Positions 18,178 to 27,328 of a stretch of DNA of 64,000 nt are shown piece by piece. Each line of letters starts with the position of its first letter. Within the stretch, counting starts at the first letter, position 1. The DNA comes from Bacteroidia bacterium. Its GTDB lineage: Bacteria > Bacteroidota > Bacteroidia > Flavobacteriales > Flavobacteriaceae. Both the position numbers and the translations under genes were made by a program. The notes beneath the pieces are model-generated. The model saw nothing but the letters and a program-made list of their open reading frames with translations, had not been told where the DNA came from and did not search any database. The stretch is from contig JAUIBW010000017.1 of assembly GCA_030427585.1 (NCBI GenBank), positions 1 through 64,000 of the forward strand, read 5' to 3'.

Positions 18178-19113
18178 TTAAAAATTGTAGACTACTTCTA
18201 ACTTATAATCCTTAAGTGAAGCTTGTGCTTTATCAAAATCCTGCGTAAATCCTAAAATATAACCACCACCGCCAGAGCCACATAACTTAAGATAATAATC
18301 GTTGGTTTCTATACCATGTTTCCATAAGGTATGAAACTGCTTTGGTATCATTGGTTTAAAATTATCCAAAACCACATGAGAAAGTTCTTTTATATTAAAG
18401 AATAGAGATTTAACATCTCCTTTTAAGAAATCATCTACACATGCGTCTGTATATTTTACAAATTGATTTTTGAGCATACTACGAAACCCTTCTTTCTTCA
18501 TGTTTTCCATAAAAATACTAACCATCGGAGCAGTCTCTCCAACAATACCACTATCTAATAAGAAAACGGCACCTTTTTTATTCTCTACACTTTGTGAAGG
18601 AATTCCTGCCGGTTCGATATCATCTTTAGAATGAATAAGAATAGGCAGACTAAGGTAACTATTTAAAGGATCAAGTCCAGAGCTCTTTCCGTGAAAGAAA
18701 GATTCCATAAGTCCAAAAATCTCTTTCAGTTTTAATAGTTTATCTCGGGTAAGATTTTCTAATACTGTAATTTTATTAGCTGCATATTTATCATAAATAG
18801 CGGCTACTAATGCACCACTACTTCCTACCCCATATCCCTGAGGAATACTACTATCAAAATACATCCCAGAATTAATATCAGAATGAAGTTTTTCAAAATC
18901 AAATTTTACAATTCCTTTATCTTGAATCTCTTCGAGATAGGTCGCAAAATTTTTAAGATTTTTATTAGATTGTATAGCCTCTTGACCAGGTGTTTCTGAT
19001 ACTTTCAATGCGCCTTTAAAAAAATTATAAGGTATAGAAAGACCTTTAGAATCTTTAATAATACCATATTCTCCAAACAAAAGTATTTTAGAATAAAATA
19101 ACGGTCCTTTCAT
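18178..19113 (-). CDS. GHMP kinase, probable mevalonate kinase
   Basis: 311 residues. GHMP motif 1 ('KILLFGEYGII'), the glycine-rich motif 2 ('PQGYGVGSSGALVAA') and motif 3 ('LCGSGGGGYILGF') are all visible. The 'SKILLFGEY' opening is typical of mevalonate kinases, which make 5-phosphomevalonate. It stands between the UbiA gene and diphosphomevalonate decarboxylase on the same strand. A phosphomevalonate kinase role cannot be excluded from sequence alone. Confidence 0.82.
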   Translation of the reverse strand: MKGPLFYSKILLFGEYGIIKDSKGLSIPYNFFKGALKVSETPGQEAIQSNKNLKNFATYLEEIQDKGIVKFDFEKLHSDINSGMYFDSSIPQGYGVGSSGALVAAIYDKYAANKITVLENLTRDKLLKLKEIFGLMESFFHGKSSGLDPLNSYLSLPILIHSKDDIEPAGIPSQSVENKKGAVFLLDSGIVGETAPMVSIFMENMKKEGFRSMLKNQFVKYTDACVDDFLKGDVKSLFFNIKELSHVVLDNFKPMIPKQFHTLWKHGIETNDYYLKLCGSGGGGYILGFTQDFDKAQASLKDYKLEVVYNF

Positions 19114-19260
19114 TTATTTATATTGTTTTTAGAGGTTAGATAAAATCTTTGACGATCACAATAAATCATTACTCTGTATGATTAAAGATTTTTTTAATCA
19201 AGTTAATCTCACCATCTCTATAAATAGTTATATTTAATTTGTCGCCTTACCAGGATAAAG

Positions 19261-20346
19261 TTACACTATTTTTGTACCTAATCCTATTTTGTCACAAATA
19301 TACTGTCCATTCTGACAATACGCAACTAACTCGTTGGTAATGAAATCTAAAACTTGATTTTTTTCGGTATTTGGGTACAATACATGAACATTTGCTCCGG
19401 CATCTAGTGTAAAACAAACTTTTGATCCTGTTGTAGCACGATACTCCCAAATTTTATGAATTACAGATAACGTATTAGGTTTCATTAATATAAAATAAGG
19501 TAAAGAAGTCATCATCATTGCATGTAGCGTCAATGCTTCACTTTCTACTATCTTGATAAAAGCATCTAAATCTCCCGAAATTAATACCTCTTTTAATTTA
19601 AAAATATTGCTCGTTGCTTGTTCAAATCGTTTTTCTGCAAAAGGATGACCGTACATTAAGTTATGACCTACACTACTACTTACTTGTTTTTCTCCTTTAT
19701 CGATTAACAAGATTGTATCCTGATAATCATCAAAATTTTGATGAACCGGAAACGGAAACGGTATTGCATATGCATTACTACTTCCATTTATACCTGAATG
19801 CTCTCCCCAAACGGTAATTGGCCCTTCTATACTTCGACATGCACTCCCAGAGCCCAAACGAGCCAAAAAAGAAGATTTTTGAAGGAATTCTGAGTTTGAA
19901 ATATCCGGATTTATCTTTTTTTCTAGCTGCATCAGGCAATATGCTAGTGCGCTCATCCCACTAGCTGATGATGCAATCCCACTACTATGCGGAAATGTAT
20001 TACTGGTTTCTATTCTGAATGTATATTGATTTAGAAAAGGAATATATTCTTGAATCCTTTCAAAAAAACTTTGAACCTTAGGTTTAAAATCTGATTTAGG
20101 TTTTCCTTCAAAAAAGAGTTCAAAATCAAAACCTTCCTCTACCCTATCTCTTCTTTTATATGCTAAACTTGTTGTTGTTTTACAATTATCCAATGTAAAG
20201 CTAATCGATGTATTTTTAGGTAATTGAACTGGTTTTTTACCCCAATATTTAACTAGAGCAATATTACTGGGTGAAGTACAGGTTACTATACCTTCTTCGG
20301 GTAATTTTGAAACTATAGGTAAGGTAAATTCTGAATAATCCGACAT
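19261..20346 (-). CDS. mvaD: diphosphomevalonate decarboxylase
   Basis: 361 residues from the ATG at 20346 (an upstream TTG adds three residues). It has the family's opening 'SPSNIALVKYWGKK' and 'LPKNTSISFTLD', then the GHMP glycine loop 'SSGIASSASGMSALAYC' around residue 125. It decarboxylates mevalonate 5-diphosphate to isopentenyl diphosphate using ATP. With the kinase downstream it shows that this organism makes isoprenoids by the mevalonate route, as Flavobacteriaceae do. A 147-bp gap separates it from the kinase gene. Confidence 0.93.
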   Translation of the reverse strand: MSDYSEFTLPIVSKLPEEGIVTCTSPSNIALVKYWGKKPVQLPKNTSISFTLDNCKTTTSLAYKRRDRVEEGFDFELFFEGKPKSDFKPKVQSFFERIQEYIPFLNQYTFRIETSNTFPHSSGIASSASGMSALAYCLMQLEKKINPDISNSEFLQKSSFLARLGSGSACRSIEGPITVWGEHSGINGSSNAYAIPFPFPVHQNFDDYQDTILLIDKGEKQVSSSVGHNLMYGHPFAEKRFEQATSNIFKLKEVLISGDLDAFIKIVESEALTLHAMMMTSLPYFILMKPNTLSVIHKIWEYRATTGSKVCFTLDAGANVHVLYPNTEKNQVLDFITNELVAYCQNGQYICDKIGLGTKIV

Positions 20347-20630
20347 AGTATACAATGATTTTAAGCAAAGATAAGTGTATCCTCTATTTTAACCTGTTTT
20401 ATATATTAGAAAATCTGGTATAGACTGAAATTATTTCAAAACTTGTTATTTTATTTCGTTTTTTAATTTAATTCAGTGATATAGATAATCGTACGATACT
20501 AAAATTAACAAAACACGAGTATGCATTGTACTTTTTAAGTTTCATCACAAAATTCTAATGCATAAAGCGAGTTTAAGCGCATTGGTAGTAAAAATAAATT
20601 GCTATTTTAGTACTACACTAACTTGTTTCA

Positions 20631-21104
20631 ATGAAAAAAAAGTTATTTCGTATTGGTATTGCGGTATTGGTATGTGGTTTGATCGGATTTTTGAGTAGTA
20701 TTGCTACTCAAACTTCTGTTAGTACATGGTATGCTGCTTTAAATAAACCTTCTTTTACTCCGCCGAATTGGATTTTTGGACCAATATGGATTCTGTTGTA
20801 TATTATGATGGGAATTGCAGCCGGAATTGTTTGGAGCAAAGGCTTTTATCATAAATGGGTAAAAACTGCGTTATATCACTTTGGATTTCAATTGTTACTC
20901 AATGCAGCGTGGTCCATTTTTTTCTTTGGACTGCAAAACCCATTGATTGCATTACTGGATATAATTGCCCTATTTATCCTATTGCTGTTTACTATTAAAT
21001 GGTTTACAGTAGTAAATTCTACCGCTGCCTACCTACTTATCCCTTATGTTGTTTGGGTTGCTTTTGCGACTGCTTTAAATTTTGGCATATGGCAACTAAA
21101 TTAA
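20631..21104 (+). CDS. TspO/MBR family membrane protein
   Basis: 157 residues with five predicted helices. Diagnostic family features are 'WYAALNKPSFTPPNWIFGPIW' (given here in part around residues 33-53), 'LNAAWSIFFFG' around 90 and a closing 'WVAFATALNFGIWQLN'. TspO proteins bind porphyrins and sterols and have stress-regulatory roles in bacteria. A TetR regulator follows 26 bp downstream on the same strand. Confidence 0.93.
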   Translation: MKKKLFRIGIAVLVCGLIGFLSSIATQTSVSTWYAALNKPSFTPPNWIFGPIWILLYIMMGIAAGIVWSKGFYHKWVKTALYHFGFQLLLNAAWSIFFFGLQNPLIALLDIIALFILLLFTIKWFTVVNSTAAYLLIPYVVWVAFATALNFGIWQLN

Positions 21105-21130
21105 ACCAGGAATAAGGAATATGATTTTTT

Positions 21131-21700
21131 ATGAGTAAAAAAGCAATAGTCTTACAGACTACTCTAGAATTAATAACTAAACAAGGTATCCATGCCACTT
21201 CTCTTTCTCAAATTATTAAAGAATCAGGTGTAGCAAACGGAACCGTATATCACCATTTTAAAAATAAAGAAGAGATCATTACAGAACTTTATTTGATGCT
21301 CACTCAGGATTTTGGCACGGTTGTCATGCGTAATATCCCGGAAGATGATATAAAGAAACAATTTACCGTAATGTGGCTTAATCTGTTTTATTATTTTGTC
21401 AATAATCCCCTTGCTTTTATATTTTCTGAACAGATTGCACGTTCTCCAGAAATCCCCCAATCTTTAAAAGATAGGGCAAGACAGTATTATACCGAAATCG
21501 AAAATTATTTTAAAAAAGGCGTAAAACAAAAGATTTTTAAATCTTATAATACTCTGATCATGGAAGAACTCTTCTTTGGTAATGTGGTATCACTGGTAAA
21601 GATCCATGAGAATGAACAGGTAAAATTACAAGAAAAACATATAAATCAAGCTATTGAGATTTCCTGGAGAGGTTTTCTGAAGGATCAAACAATTATTTAA
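21131..21700 (+). CDS. TetR/AcrR family transcriptional regulator
   Basis: 189 residues. The N-terminal HTH is clear: 'QGIHATSLSQIIKESGVANGTVYHHFKNKEEI' spans about residues 18-50 (positions given, key residues G-V-A-N-G-T-V-Y-H-H-F). The C-terminal ligand domain (about 75-185) is variable, as usual. Gene order suggests co-transcription with tspO; it may regulate that pair or an efflux gene elsewhere. The ligand is unknown. Confidence 0.9.
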   Translation: MSKKAIVLQTTLELITKQGIHATSLSQIIKESGVANGTVYHHFKNKEEIITELYLMLTQDFGTVVMRNIPEDDIKKQFTVMWLNLFYYFVNNPLAFIFSEQIARSPEIPQSLKDRARQYYTEIENYFKKGVKQKIFKSYNTLIMEELFFGNVVSLVKIHENEQVKLQEKHINQAIEISWRGFLKDQTII

Positions 21701-21724
21701 TATAAATCGTTAGATAGAAACATT

Positions 21725-21760
21725 ATAAAAAACACATCCTACTTTTCAGCAGGATGTGTT
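21725..21760 (-). terminator. terminator for the leftward NTF2-like gene
   Basis: 10-bp stem AACACATCCT / AGGATGTGTT. The T run lies on the minus strand (AAAAAA at 21727-21732), so it chiefly serves the leftward gene ending at 21789, but the hairpin lies between convergent genes. Confidence 0.8.
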
Positions 21761-21788
21761 CAATTTAGCATTGAATTCGTTTCATAAT

Positions 21789-22577
21789 TTAATTAAATAC
21801 AATATTTACACAAGATTCTTTATATAGGTTCTTAAGTACAAACTCTACTGCTTTTCGAGAATTACTCGTTTGCCCAATTAAGCCTCCTTTATAGGTAAGT
21901 TTTCCTGTATCTTCATTCCAATAATATTCTTTGCTATTAGATTTAATAATACGTTTTTTGTCTTTGATCATGACTTGAAAAGCATTAAGTTCTTGGCTAT
22001 ATTCGAGGCCAGATGGAAAATACATTTCGGTTACAAATTTTGTTGTGCCTTTCTCATAAAAATAACAAACACATTCTCCTATATCTTTTGCTTCAGAGAC
22101 CCGAATCATATTATTTTGCACAATCTTCCATCCACCATTAATACGTATAGCAACTACATCTATCAACATTGTTCCTTTTTCGGCAAGTTTTTTATCGACA
22201 AATGACTCAAAACTGATAACCGCAGAAATAGTTCCTGCTCTTTCTTTCTGACATTGAAAAACGATTTCATCTATGGTTAATTTAAATTGATAATTGTCAT
22301 CATGAATAATATCACTTAATTGAGAAGAAACATCTTTTTTTGTATAGTTTTTTCTCACTAAAGCTCCCGATAAGTTAACATAGACCGTATTTCCTCTATA
22401 TTTTTCGTCAAACAAATTCAGTACATCTTCTTTTGGGGTTCCCTGGGTCAATGCATTCATTTTATTGATATAATCTACCAATAACTTTTTTATCGGGTCT
22501 TTTTCATTAAATGCTTTGACCGAGTGAACACTACTAAATAAAAATATAAGGGTAAGAATAAAAGTAATTTTTTTCAT
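21789..22577 (-). CDS. secreted protein with NTF2/SnoaL-like domain
   Basis: 262 residues with a signal peptide (1-22, ending 'VKAF'). Residues 28-165 resemble an NTF2-like cone fold: 'IKKLLVDYINKMNAL' helix, a middle 'TIDEIVFQCQKE' strand and 'VVAIRINGGWKIVQNNMIRV'. The C-terminal 90 residues are lysine- and aromatic-rich without a recognised domain. No catalytic residues can be assigned. Single gene with its own terminator. Confidence 0.55.
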   Translation of the reverse strand: MKKITFILTLIFLFSSVHSVKAFNEKDPIKKLLVDYINKMNALTQGTPKEDVLNLFDEKYRGNTVYVNLSGALVRKNYTKKDVSSQLSDIIHDDNYQFKLTIDEIVFQCQKERAGTISAVISFESFVDKKLAEKGTMLIDVVAIRINGGWKIVQNNMIRVSEAKDIGECVCYFYEKGTTKFVTEMYFPSGLEYSQELNAFQVMIKDKKRIIKSNSKEYYWNEDTGKLTYKGGLIGQTSNSRKAVEFVLKNLYKESCVNIVFN

Positions 22578-22749
22578 AGTCGCGGGGGGTATTAGTTAAA
22601 CCTTATTAAGGTACGAAAAATTACTCAGAATCGCTAATAATAGTGCACTATTATTTATCTCAATTTACTTAATTTCAACAACTTAATTACTATTTTCTTG
22701 AAGTTTTAGACAATGGTATTATAATATTATATTTCATTTTTCTAAAAAA

Positions 22750-23961
22750 CTATCTAGATGTTATCGCTTTTGCTGCAATAAAAGCTCCAGTCCATGCATT
22801 CTGAAAATTAAACCCCCCTGTGATAGCATCTATGTTTAATACTTCTCCTGCAAAATATAAATTCTTATACTTCTTACTTTCAAAAGTTTTAAAATTCACT
22901 TCTTTAAGATCAATCCCTCCTGCAGTTACAAATTCTTCTTTAAATGTACTTTTCCCTTTTACCTTAAAAACTCCCTGTGTTAACTGTTCTGATAGGGTTT
23001 TAAGCTGAATTTTACTTACATCGGCCCAACGTATATCATTTCTTATTTTTGAAGCCAAAATCAAACTCTGCCAAAGTCTTTTTGGTAATTCAAATTGAGT
23101 GTATTTACTTATTTGCTGTTTTGGATATTGATTTTTTAGCGTTTTAAGTTCCTCTAAAGCCTCTTGCTGCGAATAGTGCTGAAGCCAATTCACTATGATT
23201 TCAAAATTATAGTGACATGTATTGAGTTCTATCGCCCCCCAGGCCGAAAGTTTTAGAATTGCCGGTCCACTCATCCCCCAATGCGTAATTAACAATGGTC
23301 CCTCACTCGATAGCTTCGAATTTTTGATCTGTACTGATGCATTTGTTACGATACCAGGTAGATTTGCAATTCTTGGATCTTTACTATTAAAAGTAAATAA
23401 CGAAGGAACTGCCTCGACAGTCTGATGTCCTAAGCCCTGAACTATCTTCCAGATTTTAGGGTTACTCCCTGTGGCAATCATTAACATGGTAGTCCTAAAA
23501 TCTCCCTGACCGGTTTCTACAAGCCATTGCCTATCTTCTTGATAGAAATTTTTAACAGCATGATTTTTTAAAATTTCAATCCCATATCGTTTTGCTTCCG
23601 ACAGAAAACAATTGATAATCGTTTCTGAAGAATCTGAAACCGGAAATATCCTGCCATCATCCTCTATCTTAAGTGCTACTCCATGACGATCAAACCATTC
23701 TATCGTATCACCTGTCATAAATTTATGAAAAGGCCCTATGAGTTCTTTTTCTCCTCTGGGGTAATTTTTACTTAATTCGTTGGGAATAAATTCTGCATGA
23801 GTTACATTGCATCGCCCACCACCAGACACTCTGACTTTAGACAACACTTCTTTTCCCCGTTCCAGAATAGCTATTTTTAGTTTTGGGTCATTTTCTGCTA
23901 CATTAATAGCCGTAAAAAAACCAGCTGCACCTCCCCCAACAATTATTAAATCATAGTTCAT
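22750..23961 (-). CDS. HI0933/BaiN-type flavoprotein (NAD(P)/FAD-dependent oxidoreductase)
   Basis: 403 residues from the ATG at 23961, which overlaps the previous stop by one base (TAATG) and places the FAD loop 'VGGGAAGFF' right at the N-terminus. A longer in-frame start at 24006 would add an unrelated segment. Family marks are 'SGGGRCNVTHAE', 'TGSNPKIW', 'LLITHWGMSGPAILKLSAW' and the closing 'FAGEVLNIDAITGGFNFQNAW'. Members are FAD proteins; the bile-acid enzyme BaiN is one, but most have no known substrate. Translationally coupled to the GDPD gene. Confidence 0.88.
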   Translation of the reverse strand: MNYDLIIVGGGAAGFFTAINVAENDPKLKIAILERGKEVLSKVRVSGGGRCNVTHAEFIPNELSKNYPRGEKELIGPFHKFMTGDTIEWFDRHGVALKIEDDGRIFPVSDSSETIINCFLSEAKRYGIEILKNHAVKNFYQEDRQWLVETGQGDFRTTMLMIATGSNPKIWKIVQGLGHQTVEAVPSLFTFNSKDPRIANLPGIVTNASVQIKNSKLSSEGPLLITHWGMSGPAILKLSAWGAIELNTCHYNFEIIVNWLQHYSQQEALEELKTLKNQYPKQQISKYTQFELPKRLWQSLILASKIRNDIRWADVSKIQLKTLSEQLTQGVFKVKGKSTFKEEFVTAGGIDLKEVNFKTFESKKYKNLYFAGEVLNIDAITGGFNFQNAWTGAFIAAKAITSR

Positions 23962-24638
23962 TATGCAAAATTCGGAAAATCTGTGATGATACCCGCAACT
24001 TTCCATAATTTTGATTGCTCAATTTGCATTGTTGTATTTACAGTCCATACATATATCTGATATCCCCGATCTTTGGCAAGATTTACCTCATCCCGGGTTA
24101 GTGAGAAAATTGGTGGGTGTATAGAAAATGCTTTTAATCCCGCTGCTACAGGTAAAGCTTGGGTTATATTTTCTTCAGTTAATACCCCTATTTTAAAATG
24201 AGAAGTAACTGCTTTTAGTTCGAATAACTGTGAGTAATCAAAACTAGAGATGATAAAATGGTCGTATTCCCAATCTGTATTTTCGATATATTCTTCTAGT
24301 AATCTAATCGTGGGCAGAGCGGTATTTTTTCCTTTCAATTCTATGTTAAGTTCACATTGCCCATCAATCGTATCCAGCACTTCACATAATGTAGGTATCA
24401 TAAATCCTTCTTTTGTCTCAAATCGTTGTAGCTCCTGCAAAGTATATTCCGACACATTTCCTATACCATTCGTTGTTCTATCCAGTGTTTCATCATGAAT
24501 AACTACTAATTCACCACTCTTACAGCAATGCACATCAATCTCGATACCATCTACTTTGTAGTGAAAGGCTTTGGTGATCGATTCTAATGTATTTTCGGCG
24601 ACTAAACCTGCTGCACCACGATGTCCGAATATTTTCAT
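23961..24638 (-). CDS. glycerophosphodiester phosphodiesterase
   Basis: 225 residues of the GDPD TIM-barrel family. The catalytic and metal motifs are clear: 'GHRGAAGLVAENT' at 4-16 (HRG with the ENT Glu), 'GIEIDVHCCKSGELVVIHD' at about 31-49 and 'TLDRTTNG'. It hydrolyses glycerophosphodiesters to an alcohol and glycerol-3-phosphate. No signal peptide, so it is cytoplasmic, like E. coli UgpQ. First gene of a two-gene unit with the flavoprotein. Confidence 0.92.
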   Translation of the reverse strand: MKIFGHRGAAGLVAENTLESITKAFHYKVDGIEIDVHCCKSGELVVIHDETLDRTTNGIGNVSEYTLQELQRFETKEGFMIPTLCEVLDTIDGQCELNIELKGKNTALPTIRLLEEYIENTDWEYDHFIISSFDYSQLFELKAVTSHFKIGVLTEENITQALPVAAGLKAFSIHPPIFSLTRDEVNLAKDRGYQIYVWTVNTTMQIEQSKLWKVAGIITDFPNFA

Positions 24639-25234
24639 GAGTTAAGTCTTTATCTGTTCCTGATACGCTAAGTTACTATAACTTTTTTTTGAAATCATTA
24701 CTATACAAACTCTTGTATGTGATATAAGCAATATTTTAATTAATACAAATTGATACTCTAGTAGTGTTACTAGCTCGTACACAGGATTGAGCTGTCCCTA
24801 CAACGAGGAAGCCTTATCATAGTGCAAGAATCGGTTTTCTCCCTGCGGGAGAAGGTAACAGTATACCTATGATCGATAAAAGAAGTACGAGGAAAGAGTA
24901 TCTCTATTACTCTAATTAATATTCTTATACCGATGGTCAATAAGTATTGTGTGAGGGAGCTCAAAATAACTCTTCGACAGTACCTGTCCTACATACCAAA
25001 GGGCTTAGAGTGACGCGTTTTCTTTATTGCCAATAATAAAAGGTAATATCTCCTTAAAAGAGTCCTAATGCTCAATACCTATATATCTCCTAACTTCAAA
25101 ACCGTTGCACTCTATATGATAGTACATAATTATATTCTTTCTTGTTAATAGTAAAGAAACTAAAATTGTTACTTTTACGTTTAATTTTATTCTTTCGAAG
25201 AGGGTAACAATCTGTTATTATAGTACATGAACCT
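24639..25234. other. 596-bp divergent non-coding region
   Basis: Between the leftward GDPD gene and the rightward sigma-factor gene. No credible gene: a 64-codon minus-strand frame here has no family likeness. About 24760-25020 is visibly less AT-rich than its surroundings and holds nested inverted repeats (24752-24902) plus a GACAG-TAC-CTGTC hairpin at 24976-24988. Confidence 0.5.
24752..24902. repeat. nested multi-stem inverted-repeat element
   Basis: Four pairings occur in collinear nested order. GATACTCT (24752-24759) pairs with AGAGTATC (24895-24902); CTCGTAC (24774-24780) with GTACGAG (24885-24891); TCATAG (24817-24822) with CTATGA (24867-24872); TTCTCCC (24837-24843) with GGGAGAA (24847-24853) across a TGC loop. 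This could be a structured RNA or the remains of a MITE. No transposase and no U tract are seen. Confidence 0.5.
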
Positions 25235-25819
25235 ATGAATACTACCGAGGATCACAAAATTTTGGAAGGTATTGTCTCCGGAAATGAGGTTATTATTACT
25301 ACATTTTATAGAAACAACCTACCTTATATAAGACAATATATCTTACAAAATTCTGGTAATGAAGAGGATGTCGAAGATGTATTTCAGGATGCTTTGATTT
25401 TAGTATACCAAAAATTAAAAACAGATTCCCTAGAGCTACATTCTTCATTACGAACCTATTTTTATGGGGTTTGTAAAAATATGTGGAGAAATAGGTTACG
25501 AAAAAATAAAAAAATGGTGATTGCAGAAAGCTTGCCAGAGGATATCCAAATAATTGATTCTGATATTATTAAGGAGATTGAACGCAAAGAACGGGAGCAT
25601 GTATACCGGAAACATTTTTTAAACTTAAGTGATACATGTCGTGAAGTACTGAGCTTACTCTTTCAAGGAAATAGCATGAAAAACATTGCACATATTACAG
25701 GGTATTCTGAAGGGTATACCCGAAAGAAAAAATTCGAATGTAAGCGATCTCTAATAGAAATGATCGAAAAGGATCATATTTATGAGGAGTTACAACTCAA
25801 ACCCGAAAAAAAATTATAA
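25235..25819 (+). CDS. ECF-type RNA polymerase sigma factor
   Basis: 194 residues. Region 2 ('YIRQYILQNSGNEEDVEDVFQDALI', with the DVFQDA core near residues 45-52) and 'LRTYFYGVCKNMWRNRLRK' precede region 4 ('LSDTCREVLSLLFQGNSMKNIAHITGYSEGYTRKKK', about 130-165). It should direct polymerase to a small regulon. The next gene starts one base after its stop and encodes a membrane protein, the usual arrangement of a sigma factor with its controlling partner. Confidence 0.9.
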   Translation: MNTTEDHKILEGIVSGNEVIITTFYRNNLPYIRQYILQNSGNEEDVEDVFQDALILVYQKLKTDSLELHSSLRTYFYGVCKNMWRNRLRKNKKMVIAESLPEDIQIIDSDIIKEIERKEREHVYRKHFLNLSDTCREVLSLLFQGNSMKNIAHITGYSEGYTRKKKFECKRSLIEMIEKDHIYEELQLKPEKKL

Positions 25820-25820
25820 T

Positions 25821-26564
25821 ATGGAAAGAACTCCAGAAATATTCGACAAAATAGAAGGGTATCTTTCGCATACGTTACCTAAAGAAGAAATAGTAGCTTT
25901 TGAAAAAGAATTAGCTACTAATCAAGAACTACAACAAGAAGTCGAAAAGCACAGAGTGCTACATAAAACCTTAAGTGATCAAGATACTTTAGATTTTAAA
26001 GAAAAATTAATGCAGATTAGTGCTACGATCAAAAAGGAACAGAACAGCCCCTCTACTCTGGTATCTGCTCCTTATTGGAAAATTGCAGCATCTATTGCTA
26101 TACTATTGGGCGTAGGAGTGCTTTTATGGTATACCTATATCAATCAGCCTAATAATACTCAAGATCTATATGGTGCGTTTTATGAACCTTTTCCTGTAGA
26201 AGATGCAATAAGGGGTAATACTAATAATGAAGAAATACAGAGTGTCGTAAAAAATTATGCCAGAGGTGCTTATGACTCTGTTGCTGTTGTGTTAGAAAAG
26301 CACCCAAATCTAAACAGCCAACTACAACTATACTTGGCCAATAGTTATTTAAATATTAATCAGGAAGAAAAAGCCATGTCTTTATTTAAAGACATTAAAA
26401 GTAGCGGTAAGTATTATGAAGTTGCCAAGTGGTATTTATCACTCACCTATCTAAAACTAAATACTCCTAAAAAAAGTATTCCACTACTTAAAGAAATCAT
26501 TACCTATAATGGAGCATACAAAGATAAAGCTACAAGGCTACTTAAAGCTTTAGAAAAAAAATAG
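25821..26564 (+). CDS. single-pass membrane protein with TPR-like tail, likely sigma-factor partner
   Basis: 247 residues. The ATG at 25821 is chosen because it follows the sigma-factor stop by one base; an in-frame ATG at 25782 would overlap it. Residues 1-85 are a charged cytoplasmic region ('GYLSHTLPKEEIVAFEKELA') like the N-termini of Bacteroidota anti-sigma-like proteins. One membrane helix lies at about 90-107. The outer part has two or three TPR-like helical pairs ('LQLYLANSYLNINQEEKAMSLF', about 170-240). It probably holds the sigma factor in check; no zinc-binding motif is visible. Confidence 0.65.
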   Translation: MERTPEIFDKIEGYLSHTLPKEEIVAFEKELATNQELQQEVEKHRVLHKTLSDQDTLDFKEKLMQISATIKKEQNSPSTLVSAPYWKIAASIAILLGVGVLLWYTYINQPNNTQDLYGAFYEPFPVEDAIRGNTNNEEIQSVVKNYARGAYDSVAVVLEKHPNLNSQLQLYLANSYLNINQEEKAMSLFKDIKSSGKYYEVAKWYLSLTYLKLNTPKKSIPLLKEIITYNGAYKDKATRLLKALEKK

Positions 26565-26873
26565 GTGTTTTCGTACTACCCAATTCACTTATATGTATTT
26601 AAATTAGTTTTAAGATACTAAACGACACATCCTCGAAAATCTTGTTTCTTTACTTCTCTTCCCTTACACCACAGTTAATACATAATTTTTGCGCATCGAA
26701 TTCATAATTATAGTGTTCAAAATAAAATATTTATAACGAATCAAGCTATAAAACAGTACCAGTTAAAAAATAAGATATACGAGGTAACAAAATTATATGT
26801 CGTGACATAAATATATGAACCCCATATATATTGATTAATCTAATAATTCAATCTTCACTCTAAAGAAATAATT
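26565..26873. other. 309-bp intergenic region with a palindromic operator-like site
   Basis: AT-rich, no gene seen. Its right part carries the palindrome TATGTC-GT-GACATA described separately. Confidence 0.45.
26796..26809. promoter_or_regulatory. 14-bp palindrome, possible operator
   Basis: TATGTCGTGACATA: two perfect 6-bp half sites around GT, 64 bp upstream of a small HTH gene. Size and position fit a dimeric regulator site, perhaps autoregulation. Confidence 0.4.
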
Positions 26874-27146
26874 ATGAATGTTATCATCAAACACGTTGAG
26901 CTTATGAATCGGATCGACCAATTAATTCGTTTGAAAGCTACAGGAAACCCTGTAGAACTGGCAGAGCGATTGGAAATTTCAAAAACAAAACTTTATCGTA
27001 TTATCAATATCATGAAGGAACTAAATGCTCCTTTAGAATACGATATTGTAGAACACAGCTATATCTATGTAAAAGATGTTGGGTTTAAATTTGGATTCTT
27101 TATAAAAGAAAGGGGAACGAAAGAATTACGTTCTTCTGCTGGATAA
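26874..27146 (+). CDS. small HTH (HTH_11-like) DNA-binding protein
   Basis: 90 residues. Residues 8-50 form a winged-HTH_11-like domain: 'RIDQLIRLKATGNPVELAERL' then 'ISKTKLYRIINIMKELNAPL', and the wing 'EYDIVEHSYIYVKD'. This resembles the N-terminal DNA-binding part of WYL-type regulators without a sensor domain. The last 20 residues have no recognisable domain. It is a lone gene with a palindrome upstream, so autoregulation is plausible. Confidence 0.7.
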   Translation: MNVIIKHVELMNRIDQLIRLKATGNPVELAERLEISKTKLYRIINIMKELNAPLEYDIVEHSYIYVKDVGFKFGFFIKERGTKELRSSAG

Positions 27147-27215
27147 TAGAATTATAGGCTAATAAAATCAGGTCATTTTTCACAAAAAACCAAGTATGTT
27201 ATAAGTTTATATGAC

Positions 27216-27274
27216 TCTGAACCAGTCTAAACCATTTGAAAGTGGGTAGCCAAATGATCCCTGACTGGTTCAGA
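27216..27274. repeat. two-stage hairpin between convergent genes
   Basis: A perfect 12-bp outer stem (TCTGAACCAGTC / GACTGGTTCAGA) encloses a second 6-bp stem (CATTTG / CAAATG). It lies between the HTH gene and the leftward acyl-CoA dehydrogenase. Neither side has a T tract. It may be a U-tract-free terminator or a small repeat element. Confidence 0.6.
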
Positions 27275-27328
27275 TTAACAAGTAATATTTTTTTCAGACA
27301 GCTTCAATATAAAGAATCTCAGTGTTTC

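Noticed and set aside
24770..24964. 64-codon minus-strand reading frame in the sigma-factor upstream region
   Set aside because: No family likeness, and it overlaps nested inverted repeats; taken as chance.
25782..26564. Start at ATG 25782 for the sigma-factor partner
   Set aside because: It overlaps the sigma gene by 38 bp; the ATG at 25821 follows the stop by one base and begins the conserved part.
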